From NCBI RefSeq assembly GCF_011045165.1, contig NZ_JAAKZI010000001.1, forward strand, positions 1 through 64,000: a stretch of 64,000 nt of DNA. The letters are read 5' to 3'. This DNA comes from Arthrobacter silviterrae. GTDB lineage: Bacteria > Actinomycetota > Actinomycetes > Actinomycetales > Micrococcaceae. Positions 24,098 to 32,141 of the stretch are shown here, piece by piece. Position numbers and translations under genes: made by a program. Within the stretch, counting starts at the first letter, position 1; each line of letters starts with the position of its first letter. The notes beneath the pieces were generated by a model. The model did not search any database, was not told where the DNA came from, and saw nothing but the letters and a program-made list of their open reading frames with translations.

Positions 24098-24700
24098 ATG
24101 GGCTACCTTGCACCGCTGGCTTTGAGGCGTACGACGGCGGCTGCCGGCCGCGCGCTGCCGGGCTGCCTTGCGCTGGGGCTGCTGGCAGGGGGACTGGCGG
24201 GTTGCAATGTCCTGCTCCCGGGCCGGGTAACCCACTACACGCCTGATCCGGCGGCACTTCAGGACAAGGTCGACTGCACGGTTCCGTCCGAGTGGCGGCC
24301 CGGCTACGGCCCCACGGCCTCCGCGGCGCAGCTGATGGGAAGCGTTCCTCCAGGCTTCGTTCCGGTGGATGCAGTGGAGTGCACCTTCGACTTTTCCGTG
24401 CCGGCCCGTACCGCCACCCCGGGCCCGCCCAGGATGGTGGAGCGCCACCTGTCCGGAGACTTTGCTCCGCTGCTGGCGGCACTGGCGCAGCCCAGCGACA
24501 GGCAGGACGGCATTGCCTGCACGGCTGATGGTGAAATAGTTCCGTCCCTGTGGCTGGTCAACGCCGCGGGAAAGGCCGTGCACGTGACGTGGCCGGTGGA
24601 CGCGTGCGGCAAGACCCGCGGCAAACCGGACACGGCAAAGGCGCTGGCGGGGCTGAAGACTGTGTCCGCGAAACCGCTTGAAGTGCAGGTGGCTCCATGA
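24098..24700 (+). CDS. Putative lipoprotein, four-Cys domain (one copy)
   Basis: This 200-aa protein begins with a signal sequence ending in the lipobox LAGC (Cys about residue 37), so it should be anchored outside the membrane. The mature part is one copy of a roughly 140-residue domain. Its features are an early Cys, MGSVPPGFVPVDAVEC, HLSGDFAPLLAALAQPSD, a third Cys in IAC, IVPSLWLVNAAGKAVHVTWP, and a final Cys. The next gene carries two copies of the same domain. I do not recognise a named family. Its stop overlaps the next start (ATGA). Confidence 0.8.
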   Translation: MGYLAPLALRRTTAAAGRALPGCLALGLLAGGLAGCNVLLPGRVTHYTPDPAALQDKVDCTVPSEWRPGYGPTASAAQLMGSVPPGFVPVDAVECTFDFSVPARTATPGPPRMVERHLSGDFAPLLAALAQPSDRQDGIACTADGEIVPSLWLVNAAGKAVHVTWPVDACGKTRGKPDTAKALAGLKTVSAKPLEVQVAP

Positions 24701-25812
24701 ACGGACCAGAGCCTGCTTTCGGCCGGGCGCACTGGCGCCTGGCTGCGTGGACCGTTTCCCTGATGGCCGCCCTGGCCCTGTGCCTGTCCGGGTGCAACGC
24801 TTCTGCACCTGGCATCACACACTCCACGCCGGCCCCCGCCGCCCTGCAGGCCAAGGCCGACTGCCTTGCCACCACGTATTGGAATGAACCCCTCATGACT
24901 GCTCCCGCTGCCGTAGCGGACAAGATGGGGAGCGTGCCGCAGGACTTTGTGCCGGAGGACGTGGTCACCTGCTCCCCGGGGCCACGCATCTTCCGGCAGG
25001 TAAGCACGGAGCCGGCCTGGGCCTCAATCCTGGAACAGCACTACTCCGGGAACTATTCGCCCCTGCTGGCGGCGCTGGCACAACAAAGCGACCGGCAGGG
25101 CGGCGGAAGTTGTTTATCCGTGGGAGAGACAATCCCGGACCTTTGGCTGGTGGATGTGGCTGGCAGGGCGGTCCACATCCAATGGCCGCGTGACTCCTGC
25201 GGCCTCACCAAGCCGGGCGTCCGGCAGGCCTTGGCGGCCCTGAAGCCTACGTCGTCAAAGTCCATCGACTTCAGGCCGGCCGACGCCGTGGTGCCCGTCA
25301 CGCCGCCGCCGGCGCGGATCCTGGCCGGCGCCAACTGCCTGACCACCGCCCACTGGTATGAGGACAACGGCCTGGCCGATCCCTCTGCAAAGGACATGGG
25401 CGGCATTCCCGAAGGGTTCCAGCCCGTCTCGGTGGTGGAATGCACCGCCTTCGGCGACAACGTCACCGACGCTCGGGGCACCTGGCGGACCATCACCCAG
25501 AAGCGGCTCTCGGGAGACTTGGTGCCCCTGGTCAAGTTCCTTCACACGCCCAGCGACAAGGCGGTGGGAAAGCTGGTGTGCGAGGCTTCCCTCGAAATCA
25601 CCCCGGACCTCTGGCTGCTGGACGCAACGGGCCGGGCCATCCATGTGAAGTGGCCGTTGACCGCCTGCCACAAGTCCCAGCCCGGAATCAAGGAAGCGCT
25701 GGCGCAACTGCACGTTGTGGAAACCACGGTCTTGAAGGCCGTGCTGCAACCGGTTCCGGGGGCCAAGGTAGCCCCGGCGGCCACGCCGGCCCCCACCGTC
25801 AGCGCCCCGTGA
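24697..25812 (+). CDS. Putative lipoprotein with duplicated four-Cys domain
   Basis: This 371-aa protein has a signal peptide with lipobox LSGC (about residues 30-33). Two tandem copies follow of the domain found once in the preceding gene: roughly residues 45-185 and 205-345. Both keep the four cysteines, a MGxxPxxFxPxxVVxC segment, an SGxxxPLxxxL segment and a PDLWLxDxxGRAxHxxWP block. The four Cys suggest two disulfides outside the cell. The C-terminal 25 residues are Ala/Pro-rich. The start overlaps the upstream stop by 4 bp, and the downstream gene starts inside its stop codon, so all are one operon. Function unknown. Confidence 0.8.
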   Translation: MNGPEPAFGRAHWRLAAWTVSLMAALALCLSGCNASAPGITHSTPAPAALQAKADCLATTYWNEPLMTAPAAVADKMGSVPQDFVPEDVVTCSPGPRIFRQVSTEPAWASILEQHYSGNYSPLLAALAQQSDRQGGGSCLSVGETIPDLWLVDVAGRAVHIQWPRDSCGLTKPGVRQALAALKPTSSKSIDFRPADAVVPVTPPPARILAGANCLTTAHWYEDNGLADPSAKDMGGIPEGFQPVSVVECTAFGDNVTDARGTWRTITQKRLSGDLVPLVKFLHTPSDKAVGKLVCEASLEITPDLWLLDATGRAIHVKWPLTACHKSQPGIKEALAQLHVVETTVLKAVLQPVPGAKVAPAATPAPTVSAP

Positions 25813-26312
25813 GGGCTGCCCTGCGGTGCCGCCAGCTGGCGAACGCGCTGAACCTGTCCACGGCCGCCGGCCTGCTGCTTGCGGCCCTGAGCCGGACTCC
25901 CGTGGAACCTGGCCCGGACGGTCTGCTTTTCGGCACCGAATACCGACCCAAACTGCCCTTGGCCGGCGCGTTCACGGTTGGCAACGTGATCTTCTACCGG
26001 GCAGACCGCGCCTTCATCGACTCCCGCCCAGACCTGCTTAAACACGAGGCAGCCCATTCCACCCAATACGCCTGGTGTCTGGGCCTGCCATTCCTTCCCC
26101 TCTACGCAGCCTGCGCCGCCTATTCGTGGTGGCGGACAGGGGACCCGGGCAGCAGGAATTTCTTTGAACGCAGCGCCGGCCTTGCCCTGGGCGGCTACCG
26201 GGAACTGCCCACCCTCACCCGCCTGCCGGCCTTGCGCAACTCTTTACGAAGCTTCACGTTATCCCAGGTAACAGGCACCACTCCCCGAAGGAAAGGTCCC
26301 ACCCATGAGTGA
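25809..26312 (+). CDS. Putative HExxH-motif membrane-associated protein
   Basis: This 167-aa protein starts at GTG 25809, which overlaps the preceding TGA (GTGA). It contains LLKHEAAHSTQYAW (about residues 76-89), a HExxH zinc-protease-like motif, followed by a hydrophobic stretch CLGLPFLPLYAACAAYSWW and then SRNFFERSAGLALGGY, whose Glu could be the third metal ligand. A hydrophobic N-terminal region (STAAGLLLAALS) precedes. This arrangement is a conserved but functionally uncharacterised actinobacterial type. The C-terminal 30 residues are basic. Peptidase activity is a hypothesis. Confidence 0.72.
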   Translation: MRAALRCRQLANALNLSTAAGLLLAALSRTPVEPGPDGLLFGTEYRPKLPLAGAFTVGNVIFYRADRAFIDSRPDLLKHEAAHSTQYAWCLGLPFLPLYAACAAYSWWRTGDPGSRNFFERSAGLALGGYRELPTLTRLPALRNSLRSFTLSQVTGTTPRRKGPTHE

Positions 26313-26955
26313 AATCACCTGCACCGCCAATGCGATCACGGTCACCGGGAAGGGTTCTGTCAGCGCCCAGCCCGACTACTTTCATATCAGCGTTGGCATC
26401 GAGGCTCGTCGAAACACCGTCAAGGAAGCCTACGCCGCGGCAGCCAACGCCATAACGGCCATCCAGCAACGCCTGCTCGAGCTATCCCTCGCCCGCGATG
26501 TGGTGGGAACTGAGGCGCTGAATGTGCATGCTGACGAGCAATGGCTGGAGGGGAAGACCCGTGCCATCGTTGGCTACATCGTCACCTCCAGCCTGAACGT
26601 CATACTTAGCTATGACGAGGCTGCGGCGGATGTCATCGCCGCAGTGGTCGACGTCGGCGGTGACGCCGTGCGGATCCACGGACTCCGCCCGGCTGTGTCC
26701 GATCTCTCTGCCGCGAAGGACGCTGCCCGCGCCGTGGCTTGGGCCGACGCCGTTCATGCCGCCGACATGTACGCGGCCCTGGCCGGACGGACCTTGGGCA
26801 CCGCAACGGCCATCACCGAGATGGTCGACCAGGGAATGATTCCGATGGCCCGGGCAATGTCAACGGGCGCCGATGCAGGAATCATGGCGCTGCCGATGGA
26901 GCCAGGCCAAAGCAGCATCACCGCCACCGTCGAGGTGACCTGGAATTTGATCTAG
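26305..26955 (+). CDS. SIMPL domain (DUF541/YggE-like) protein
   Basis: This 216-aa protein has the SIMPL fold, beginning ITVTGKGSVSAQPDYFHISV, the standard start for the family, then the VGTEALNVHADEQW and later DAVHAADMYAALAG segments. Typical YggE proteins are exported; here no signal peptide is visible, so it may act in the cytosol. Family members are linked to oxidative or envelope stress without a defined reaction. Its ATG lies 8 bp inside the end of the HExxH gene, so it belongs to the same operon. Confidence 0.85.
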   Translation: MSEITCTANAITVTGKGSVSAQPDYFHISVGIEARRNTVKEAYAAAANAITAIQQRLLELSLARDVVGTEALNVHADEQWLEGKTRAIVGYIVTSSLNVILSYDEAAADVIAAVVDVGGDAVRIHGLRPAVSDLSAAKDAARAVAWADAVHAADMYAALAGRTLGTATAITEMVDQGMIPMARAMSTGADAGIMALPMEPGQSSITATVEVTWNLI

Positions 26956-26971
26956 GAATCCGCGCTGCACG

Positions 26972-27002
26972 GGCGGCCGTACACCACAGGTGCCCGGCCG
27001 CC
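26972..27002. terminator. Hairpin between convergent genes
   Basis: GGCGGCC at 26972-26978 pairs with GGCCGCC at 26996-27002, with extra pairing outside (CACG/CGTG). It lies between the SIMPL stop and the acyl-CoA ligase stop and could end both transcripts. There is no U-tract. Confidence 0.5.
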
Positions 27003-27027
27003 ATCGTGCGCCCTTCGATAACGTCGG

Positions 27028-28524
27028 CTAGATGGTGATTTCCCGCTTCAGGATCTTGCCCGTCGGCCCCTTGGGTAGGGTGTCCATGATGATGACCCGG
27101 CGGGGGAACTTGTAGGCGGCCACCCTCTCCTTGACGAAGTCGCGGATGTCGGCGGCGAGGGCCTCGGGATCGTCGGCTCCCTCGGCGCCTGCCTTGAGCG
27201 CCACGGCCGCATAAACTTCCTCGCCGTGGATGTCATCGGGACGGCCCACCACCGCAGCCTCGGCCACCGCAGGGTGTTCATAGAGGACTTCCTCAACCTC
27301 GCGGGGGTAGACGTTGTAGCCGCCCCGCAGGATCATGTCCTTTTTGCGGTCCACGATGAAGAAGACCCCGTCGGCGTCTTTGCGGCCCAGGTCCCCCGTG
27401 CGGAACCACCCGTCGGGTATGGCAGCCGCCGTGGCTTCCGGGTTGTTCCAGTACCCCTTCATGACGTACGGCCCCGCCACGGCAATTTCCCCCACGGCAC
27501 CGGGTTCGACGTCGTTCCCGGCGTCGTCGACCACCCTCAGCTGCGCGCCGGCCACCGCGGTGCCCACGGAGCCGGGCTTGCGGATGCCGTCCATCTGGTT
27601 GAAGGAGACCACAGGAGAGGTTTCGGACAGGCCGTAGCCTTCGAGCATGGTGGCGCCAAAGGTGTTTTCAAATTCATGCAGGACTTCCAGTGGCAGCGGG
27701 GAGCCACCGGATGCGGCCAGGCGCAGGCTGGAGAGATCATAGTTTTCCCGCCCGGGCGTGCGCAGCAGCGCAATGTACATGGTGGGCACACCCTCGAAAA
27801 TGGTGACCTTGTCCCGCTGGATGATTTCCAGCGCCTTGACCGGGTCGAATTTGGGCAGGATGGTGACGGTGGCGCCGGCCAGGACGGCAGAGTTGAGTGC
27901 GCAGGTCTGCCCGAAGATGTGGAAGAACGGCAGGCCGCCGAAGATGACGTCCCCGTTCCTGCTGCTGAACAGGCTGACCGAGACCTCGGCATTGCTGCGC
28001 AGGTTTTCGTGGGTGAGCTCGGCGCCCTTCGGCTTCCCCGTAGTGCCTGAGGTGTAAAGGATGACGGCGGTGTCGTCCTTTCCGGCTGCGGCCACCTCGG
28101 AAAGGGGCTCCAATGGGGCCAGCAGGCCCATGAACGCAGCGTCGATGGGGATGATCGCCGTACCCGTGTCGGCGGCGCCCGCCGCCACCTCCCCCATGAC
28201 GCCCTCCCAGGCAAAGGCAAGCACGGCGCCGGAGTCCAACAGGTGGTAGGCCACCTCCCGCGATTTCAGCAGCGGGTTCAAGGGCACCACAATGGCCCCG
28301 TAGCGCAGGATTCCGTAGTAGATGGGCGGCATTTGCGGCAGGTTGGGTGAGATCAGCGCCACCCTGTCCCCCGGCCTGATGCCTCGGGAAGCCAGCAGGG
28401 CGGCAACCTTGGCACTGAGCACCTCCAGTGCTCCGAAGGTTATTTCAATGTCGTCCATCTTGATGGCCACGCCCGCCGGATTGTTGTGTGCGGACGTGCC
28501 CACGATGGTGGCCAGGTTTGTCAT
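27028..28524 (-). CDS. AMP-dependent acyl-CoA synthetase (long-chain fatty acid ligase type)
   Basis: This 498-aa ANL superfamily enzyme activates a carboxylic acid with ATP and CoA. The P-loop is ILYTSGTTGKPKGAELTHEN near residue 155, followed by GYGLSETSPVV, the GWFRTGDLG hinge region, and the C-terminal catalytic Lys in PKGPTGKILKREI. The exact acid is unknown; the sequence fits the FadD/medium- to long-chain group. ATG 28524 is supported by homology and an AGGAG-type site; the in-frame extension to 28683 runs through promoter sequence. Confidence 0.88.
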   Translation of the reverse strand: MTNLATIVGTSAHNNPAGVAIKMDDIEITFGALEVLSAKVAALLASRGIRPGDRVALISPNLPQMPPIYYGILRYGAIVVPLNPLLKSREVAYHLLDSGAVLAFAWEGVMGEVAAGAADTGTAIIPIDAAFMGLLAPLEPLSEVAAAGKDDTAVILYTSGTTGKPKGAELTHENLRSNAEVSVSLFSSRNGDVIFGGLPFFHIFGQTCALNSAVLAGATVTILPKFDPVKALEIIQRDKVTIFEGVPTMYIALLRTPGRENYDLSSLRLAASGGSPLPLEVLHEFENTFGATMLEGYGLSETSPVVSFNQMDGIRKPGSVGTAVAGAQLRVVDDAGNDVEPGAVGEIAVAGPYVMKGYWNNPEATAAAIPDGWFRTGDLGRKDADGVFFIVDRKKDMILRGGYNVYPREVEEVLYEHPAVAEAAVVGRPDDIHGEEVYAAVALKAGAEGADDPEALAADIRDFVKERVAAYKFPRRVIIMDTLPKGPTGKILKREITI

Positions 28525-28693
28525 GACAGCTCCTCTTTGCGGACGGAATCTACTAAGAAATGGGGATGAACGCCGGCCCCATGCCTTCAGCCTAGCGCCC
28601 GCCGGTGTGATCTGGGCCATATTGGTACCAGTCGGTAACTGCACCCGCCGCCCAGTCCGGACAAGCATGCAGGAAAAGTCCATTGACTAATCT

Positions 28694-28709
28694 TAGAATA
28701 TATGTTCGA
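28694..28709 (+). promoter_or_regulatory. Candidate LexA (SOS) box upstream of splB-like gene
   Basis: GAATATATGTTC at 28696-28707 differs at one base from the actinobacterial SOS box GAAC-N4-GTTC and is only 11 bp before the ATG at 28719. A TTGACT at 28683-28688 could be a -35. Binding here would block transcription directly. This matches the lexA sites at 43189 and 43256 in this window. Confidence 0.6.
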
Positions 28710-28718
28710 ATTAGTTTT

Positions 28719-29912
28719 ATGAGGTGGAACGCACAGGAACTCAAACAGCCGCGGGACACGCCGCTGCTCCCGCTGGCCGGACTGGTCAAAACCGTGCATA
28801 CTCCGGAGTTCGCGGGGGTGACTTTCCATGAGGTGCTTGCCAAAAGCGCCCTCAACAAAGTCCCGGCCACCTCCACCATGCCTTTTGAATGGACAGTGAA
28901 CCCCTACCGCGGCTGCTCGCATGCCTGCGTCTACTGCTTCGCGCGCAAAAGCCACACTTACCTCGACTTTGACTCGGGCGCCGATTTCGACTCCCAAGTG
29001 GTGGTGAAGGTCAACGTGGCGCAGGTGCTGCGGAAGGAGCTTTTCAAGCCCTCGTGGCAGCATCCCCACGTGGCCCTGGGCACCAACACGGATCCCTACC
29101 AGCGGGCCGAGGGCCGCTACCGGCTCATGCCCGGAATCATTTCCGCCCTGGCCGATTCCGGCACGCCGTTTTCCATCCTGACGAAGGGGACGCTGCTGGC
29201 CCGGGACATTCCGCTTCTGCAGGCGGCAGGCCGACAAGTCAGTGTGGGCATGGGCATTTCACTGGCCCTCCTGGATGCCACGCTGGCCGCCGCCGTCGAA
29301 CCTGGCACCCCTTCGCCCAAGGCGAGGCTGGCGCTGATCGAAAAATTGCGGGACGCCGGCCTGCCGTGCGGGGTCATGGCCATGCCGATCCTGCCCTGGT
29401 TGACGGATTCCGAGGAGTCCCTGGATGCTTTGTTCGCTGCGTTGTCTGCTGCGGGGGCCACCGGTGTGACCGCCGGTGCCTTGTACTTGCGCCCCGGCAC
29501 CCGGGAATGGTTCATGAAGTGGCTGGCACGCGAACACCCTGCCCTGGTTGGGCGCTACCAGCGACTCTACGGTCAGGGGGCCTACGCGCCCAAGGACTAC
29601 CGCCAGTGGCTGGCAGCACGGGTCAACGAGGCCAAACTCCGCCACGGCTTTGCCGGGCAGGCCGGCTTTATCCACGATCCACGCCGGGAGGAGGCCAGCT
29701 ACCCGAGCGGCAGCCTGCCCATGGACTTGCCGGGCCACGGTGGCGGGCACAGGGGTGACGGACACAGGGGTGACGGACACAGGGGTGACGGACACAGGGG
29801 TGACGGACACAGAAAGGCGGGGGCTGCCGTGCATGCCCCCGCCCTTGTCCCTGCCGGTCCTGGCCTTTCCGGCCACGACGGCGCATCCGACGGGCAACTG
29901 GCCCTGTTTTAG
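28719..29912 (+). CDS. splB: Rv2578c-type radical SAM protein (spore photoproduct lyase-like)
   Basis: This 397-aa protein has the radical SAM CxxxCxxC cluster motif as YRGCSHACVYCFAR (near residue 68), then GTNTDPYQRAEG and TKGTLLARD, typical of the Rv2578c/SplB-like family found in actinobacteria. The sub-family is related to spore photoproduct lyase but its substrate in non-sporulating actinobacteria is not established. I chose ATG 28719; there is no Shine-Dalgarno, so it may be leaderless. The C-terminal tail has four in-frame RGDGH repeats before a Gly/Ala-rich end. The gene symbol is used by family analogy only. Confidence 0.82.
   Translation: MRWNAQELKQPRDTPLLPLAGLVKTVHTPEFAGVTFHEVLAKSALNKVPATSTMPFEWTVNPYRGCSHACVYCFARKSHTYLDFDSGADFDSQVVVKVNVAQVLRKELFKPSWQHPHVALGTNTDPYQRAEGRYRLMPGIISALADSGTPFSILTKGTLLARDIPLLQAAGRQVSVGMGISLALLDATLAAAVEPGTPSPKARLALIEKLRDAGLPCGVMAMPILPWLTDSEESLDALFAALSAAGATGVTAGALYLRPGTREWFMKWLAREHPALVGRYQRLYGQGAYAPKDYRQWLAARVNEAKLRHGFAGQAGFIHDPRREEASYPSGSLPMDLPGHGGGHRGDGHRGDGHRGDGHRGDGHRKAGAAVHAPALVPAGPGLSGHDGASDGQLALF
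29751..29810. repeat. 4 x 15-bp tandem repeat in the splB-like gene
   Basis: AGGGGTGACGGACAC is repeated four times without mismatch (starts at 29751, 29766, 29781 and 29796). The unit length is a multiple of three and adds Arg-Gly-Asp-Gly-His four times to the protein tail, so copy number can change without breaking the frame. Confidence 0.95.
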
Positions 29913-29939
29913 CAACCATGCCGGCGGATGTGCGCCTCC

Positions 29940-30140
29940 CTATCCGCTCTTGCGCCGGAATTCACGCTTGTGCGAGGCAGCTCCGTGCTGTGAATTGATC
30001 TTGGCGCCGTTGGCTGCTTCCACACTTCCATGGCGCTGGTTCTTCTTGTTTTCCAGTGCCTGGCGGAACTTTTCCTTCATTTCGTCACTGGCACCGGCGC
30101 TGGCCGGCGCTGCGTCGTTGTGGTTCTCGGACGATGTCAC
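29940..30140 (-). CDS. DUF5302 small protein
   Basis: This 66-aa small, highly charged soluble protein matches the DUF5302 pattern: a Ser/Ala-rich N-terminus, DEMKEKFRQALENKKNQRH in the middle, and KREFRRKSG at the end. The function is unknown. The start is GTG 30140 after a near-perfect AGGAGG site. It is convergent with the splB-like gene. Confidence 0.8.
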   Translation of the reverse strand: MTSSENHNDAAPASAGASDEMKEKFRQALENKKNQRHGSVEAANGAKINSQHGAASHKREFRRKSG

Positions 30141-30204
30141 TGCACAACCTCCTTGCGCTTGGGTAACCCCCAGTCTGGCACAGGGCGGCCAGAATTCAAC
30201 ACCT

Positions 30205-30660
30205 TCAGTTTGCCGTGTTCAGGGCGAGCAGGGCGTGGACGATGGGCATGTCCGCCGGTATCCATGGCAGCGCCAGCACTTCGTCTCCTGCCAGGTCCAC
30301 CCAGCGCAACACGTCATGGTCCTCCAGCGGTTCGGGCGAGCCCCCAGTCAGCTCCGCCAGCCACACCCGCATGGAGGCCTTGATGCTGAGGGGCCAGCCG
30401 TCCGGCGTCGGGCCCGCCAGTTCCGCGCCCAGCCGGACCGTCACACCCAATTCCTCGGCCAGTTCCCGGTGGAGGGCCTGCGGCGCAGTCTCCCCGGCTT
30501 CAACCTTGCCGCCGGGGAACTCCCACATGCCGGCAAACTCGGGGGGCGCCGTGCGCCGTGCTGCCAAGAGGCGTGTCGGGCGGAGCAGGGAGTCCACCAG
30601 CGCACCTCCCACTATCTGCCGGGGGATCGGCGCGGGCTTGGTGTCATGGGAAAGGGTCAC
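30205..30660 (-). CDS. Nudix hydrolase (MutT-like)
   Basis: This 151-aa Nudix enzyme has the complete box G-x5-E-x7-REUxEExGU seen as GKVEAGETAPQALHRELAEE (about residues 46-65). The sequence preceding it, PPEFAGMWEFPGGKVE, matches the (deoxy)nucleoside triphosphate pyrophosphohydrolase/8-oxo-dGTPase sub-group. The start is uncertain: GTG 30660 starts the homologous part, while an in-frame ATG lies much further upstream at 30804 and would overlap the divergent MFS gene region. Confidence 0.85.
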   Translation of the reverse strand: MTLSHDTKPAPIPRQIVGGALVDSLLRPTRLLAARRTAPPEFAGMWEFPGGKVEAGETAPQALHRELAEELGVTVRLGAELAGPTPDGWPLSIKASMRVWLAELTGGSPEPLEDHDVLRWVDLAGDEVLALPWIPADMPIVHALLALNTAN

Positions 30661-30809
30661 ATGGCCCAGCCTAAGGGAAACTAGAATGGACCGGGGCACC
30701 TTCATCTTGGCAGGGCCTTGATTCCCGGCATCGATCCAGCATTCCGGCAGCCGGCGCGCGCATTGCAACAGTGCGGTGACGACAACTTCCATCAGTGAGA
30801 GCACACTTC

Positions 30810-32042
30810 ATGAGCACCTCGACCACCTTGTCCGGCACGCGGCGCGGTTCGGCGAACTCTGCCGCCTGGGCCATTTTTGCCCTCGCCATCGGCGGTTTCG
30901 GCATTGGCACCACCGAATTTGCCATGATGGGACTGCTGCCCAATGTGGCGGAAGGCGTCCACGTCACGGTGCCCGAAGCAGGCCATGTCATCTCCGCCTA
31001 TGCCCTCGGCGTGGTGGTGGGCGCGCCACTTTTGGTGGCCTTGAGTGCCAAGTGGCCGCGCAAGACCTTGGCGCTGGCGCTCATGGCCCTGTTCACGCTG
31101 GGCAACCTGTCCTCCGTTTTTGCGCAGGACTACGTCACCTTGATGGTGACCCGCTTCGTGGCGGGCCTGCCCCACGGCGCCTATTTTGGCGTGGCGGCGG
31201 TCCTGGCCGCATCCCTGGTGGCGCCCACCAAGCGGGGGCGGGCCATTGCCATGGTCATGATGGGCCTGTCCGTTGCCAATGTGGTCGGTGTGCCGCTGGC
31301 CACGCTGGTGGGCCAACAGTTCGGCTGGCGCCTGATGTTTGTGCTGGTGGCCTTCGTGGGGCTGGTGACGCTCGCAGCCATTGCGAAGGCCATCCCGGCC
31401 CGGAAGGCACATCCGGATGCCAGCCTGCGCCGTGAACTCAGCGCCCTCAAGCGGAGCCAAGTCTGGCTGACCCTGTTCATCGGCGTGGTGGGCTTTGGCG
31501 GCTTCTTCGCTGTGTACACCTATATAGCCAACACCATGACCGACGTCGCCGGATTCAGTGCAGGGTTCCTGCCGGTCATCGTGGGCCTGTACGGGCTGGG
31601 CATGGTGGCCGGTAGTTTTGTGGGTGGCAAGCTGGCTGACTGGTCAGTCATGGGGAGCATCTACCTCATGATGGCCTGCATCGCCGCGGTGCTGGTGGTT
31701 TATGCCCTGACAGTCCACATCCAGTGGGCGGCGCTGCTCATGACCTTCGTCATTGGCGCGTCGGGGTCCATGTTGATCCCATCACTGCAGACGCGTCTGC
31801 TGGATGTCTCCCCCGGTGCACCTACCCTCGCATCGTCCCTGAACCACTCGGCGCTGAACATGGCCAACGCCCTGGGCGCCTTTGTTGGCGGGCTGGTCAT
31901 CACCTGGGGCTGGGGCTTCACCGCCCCGGCACTGGTCGGCGCGGTGCTTGCGGTGTTGGGACTGGCCATTGCCGGGGCCAGCGGAATGTTGGAGCGCACC
32001 AACCGCACCCGCGCGACTGCTGCGGCGGCCACGTTGCTCTAG
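30810..32042 (+). CDS. MFS transporter (AraJ/DHA1-like)
   Basis: This 410-aa membrane protein has 12 predicted segments and an N-terminal AIFALAIGGFGIGTTEFAMMGLLP, the pattern of the AraJ/arabinose-efflux-like DHA1 subfamily. The motif A region is LSAKWPRKTLALALM in the loop after TM2. The substrate is unknown. Its ATG 30810 is divergent from the Nudix gene. The last codons ATLL and the stop lie in the first copy of a 15-bp tandem repeat. Confidence 0.85.
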   Translation: MSTSTTLSGTRRGSANSAAWAIFALAIGGFGIGTTEFAMMGLLPNVAEGVHVTVPEAGHVISAYALGVVVGAPLLVALSAKWPRKTLALALMALFTLGNLSSVFAQDYVTLMVTRFVAGLPHGAYFGVAAVLAASLVAPTKRGRAIAMVMMGLSVANVVGVPLATLVGQQFGWRLMFVLVAFVGLVTLAAIAKAIPARKAHPDASLRRELSALKRSQVWLTLFIGVVGFGGFFAVYTYIANTMTDVAGFSAGFLPVIVGLYGLGMVAGSFVGGKLADWSVMGSIYLMMACIAAVLVVYALTVHIQWAALLMTFVIGASGSMLIPSLQTRLLDVSPGAPTLASSLNHSALNMANALGAFVGGLVITWGWGFTAPALVGAVLAVLGLAIAGASGMLERTNRTRATAAAATLL

Positions 32043-32072
32043 GCCACGTTGCTCTAGGCCACGTTGCCGTAG
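32028..32072. repeat. 15-bp tandem repeat spanning the MFS stop codon
   Basis: GCCACGTTGCTCTAG occurs at 32028-32042 (which contains the true stop) and again at 32043-32057, followed by a third copy with two changes (GCCACGTTGCCGTAG) at 32058-32072. After it come two looser GC-rich 15-mers (GCCCGGCGCCG...). Each copy encodes Ala-Thr-Leu-Leu-stop, so duplication preserved termination. Confidence 0.9.
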
Positions 32073-32141
32073 GCCCGGCGCCGCTTAGGCCCGGCGCCGC
32101 CGTCGTCCGAGGTGCTACCGCACGCCCGGCGCCGCCAAAAA

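Noticed and set aside
29751-29810. CRISPR-like direct repeats
   Set aside because: The 15-bp units are contiguous with no spacers and lie in frame within a coding sequence.
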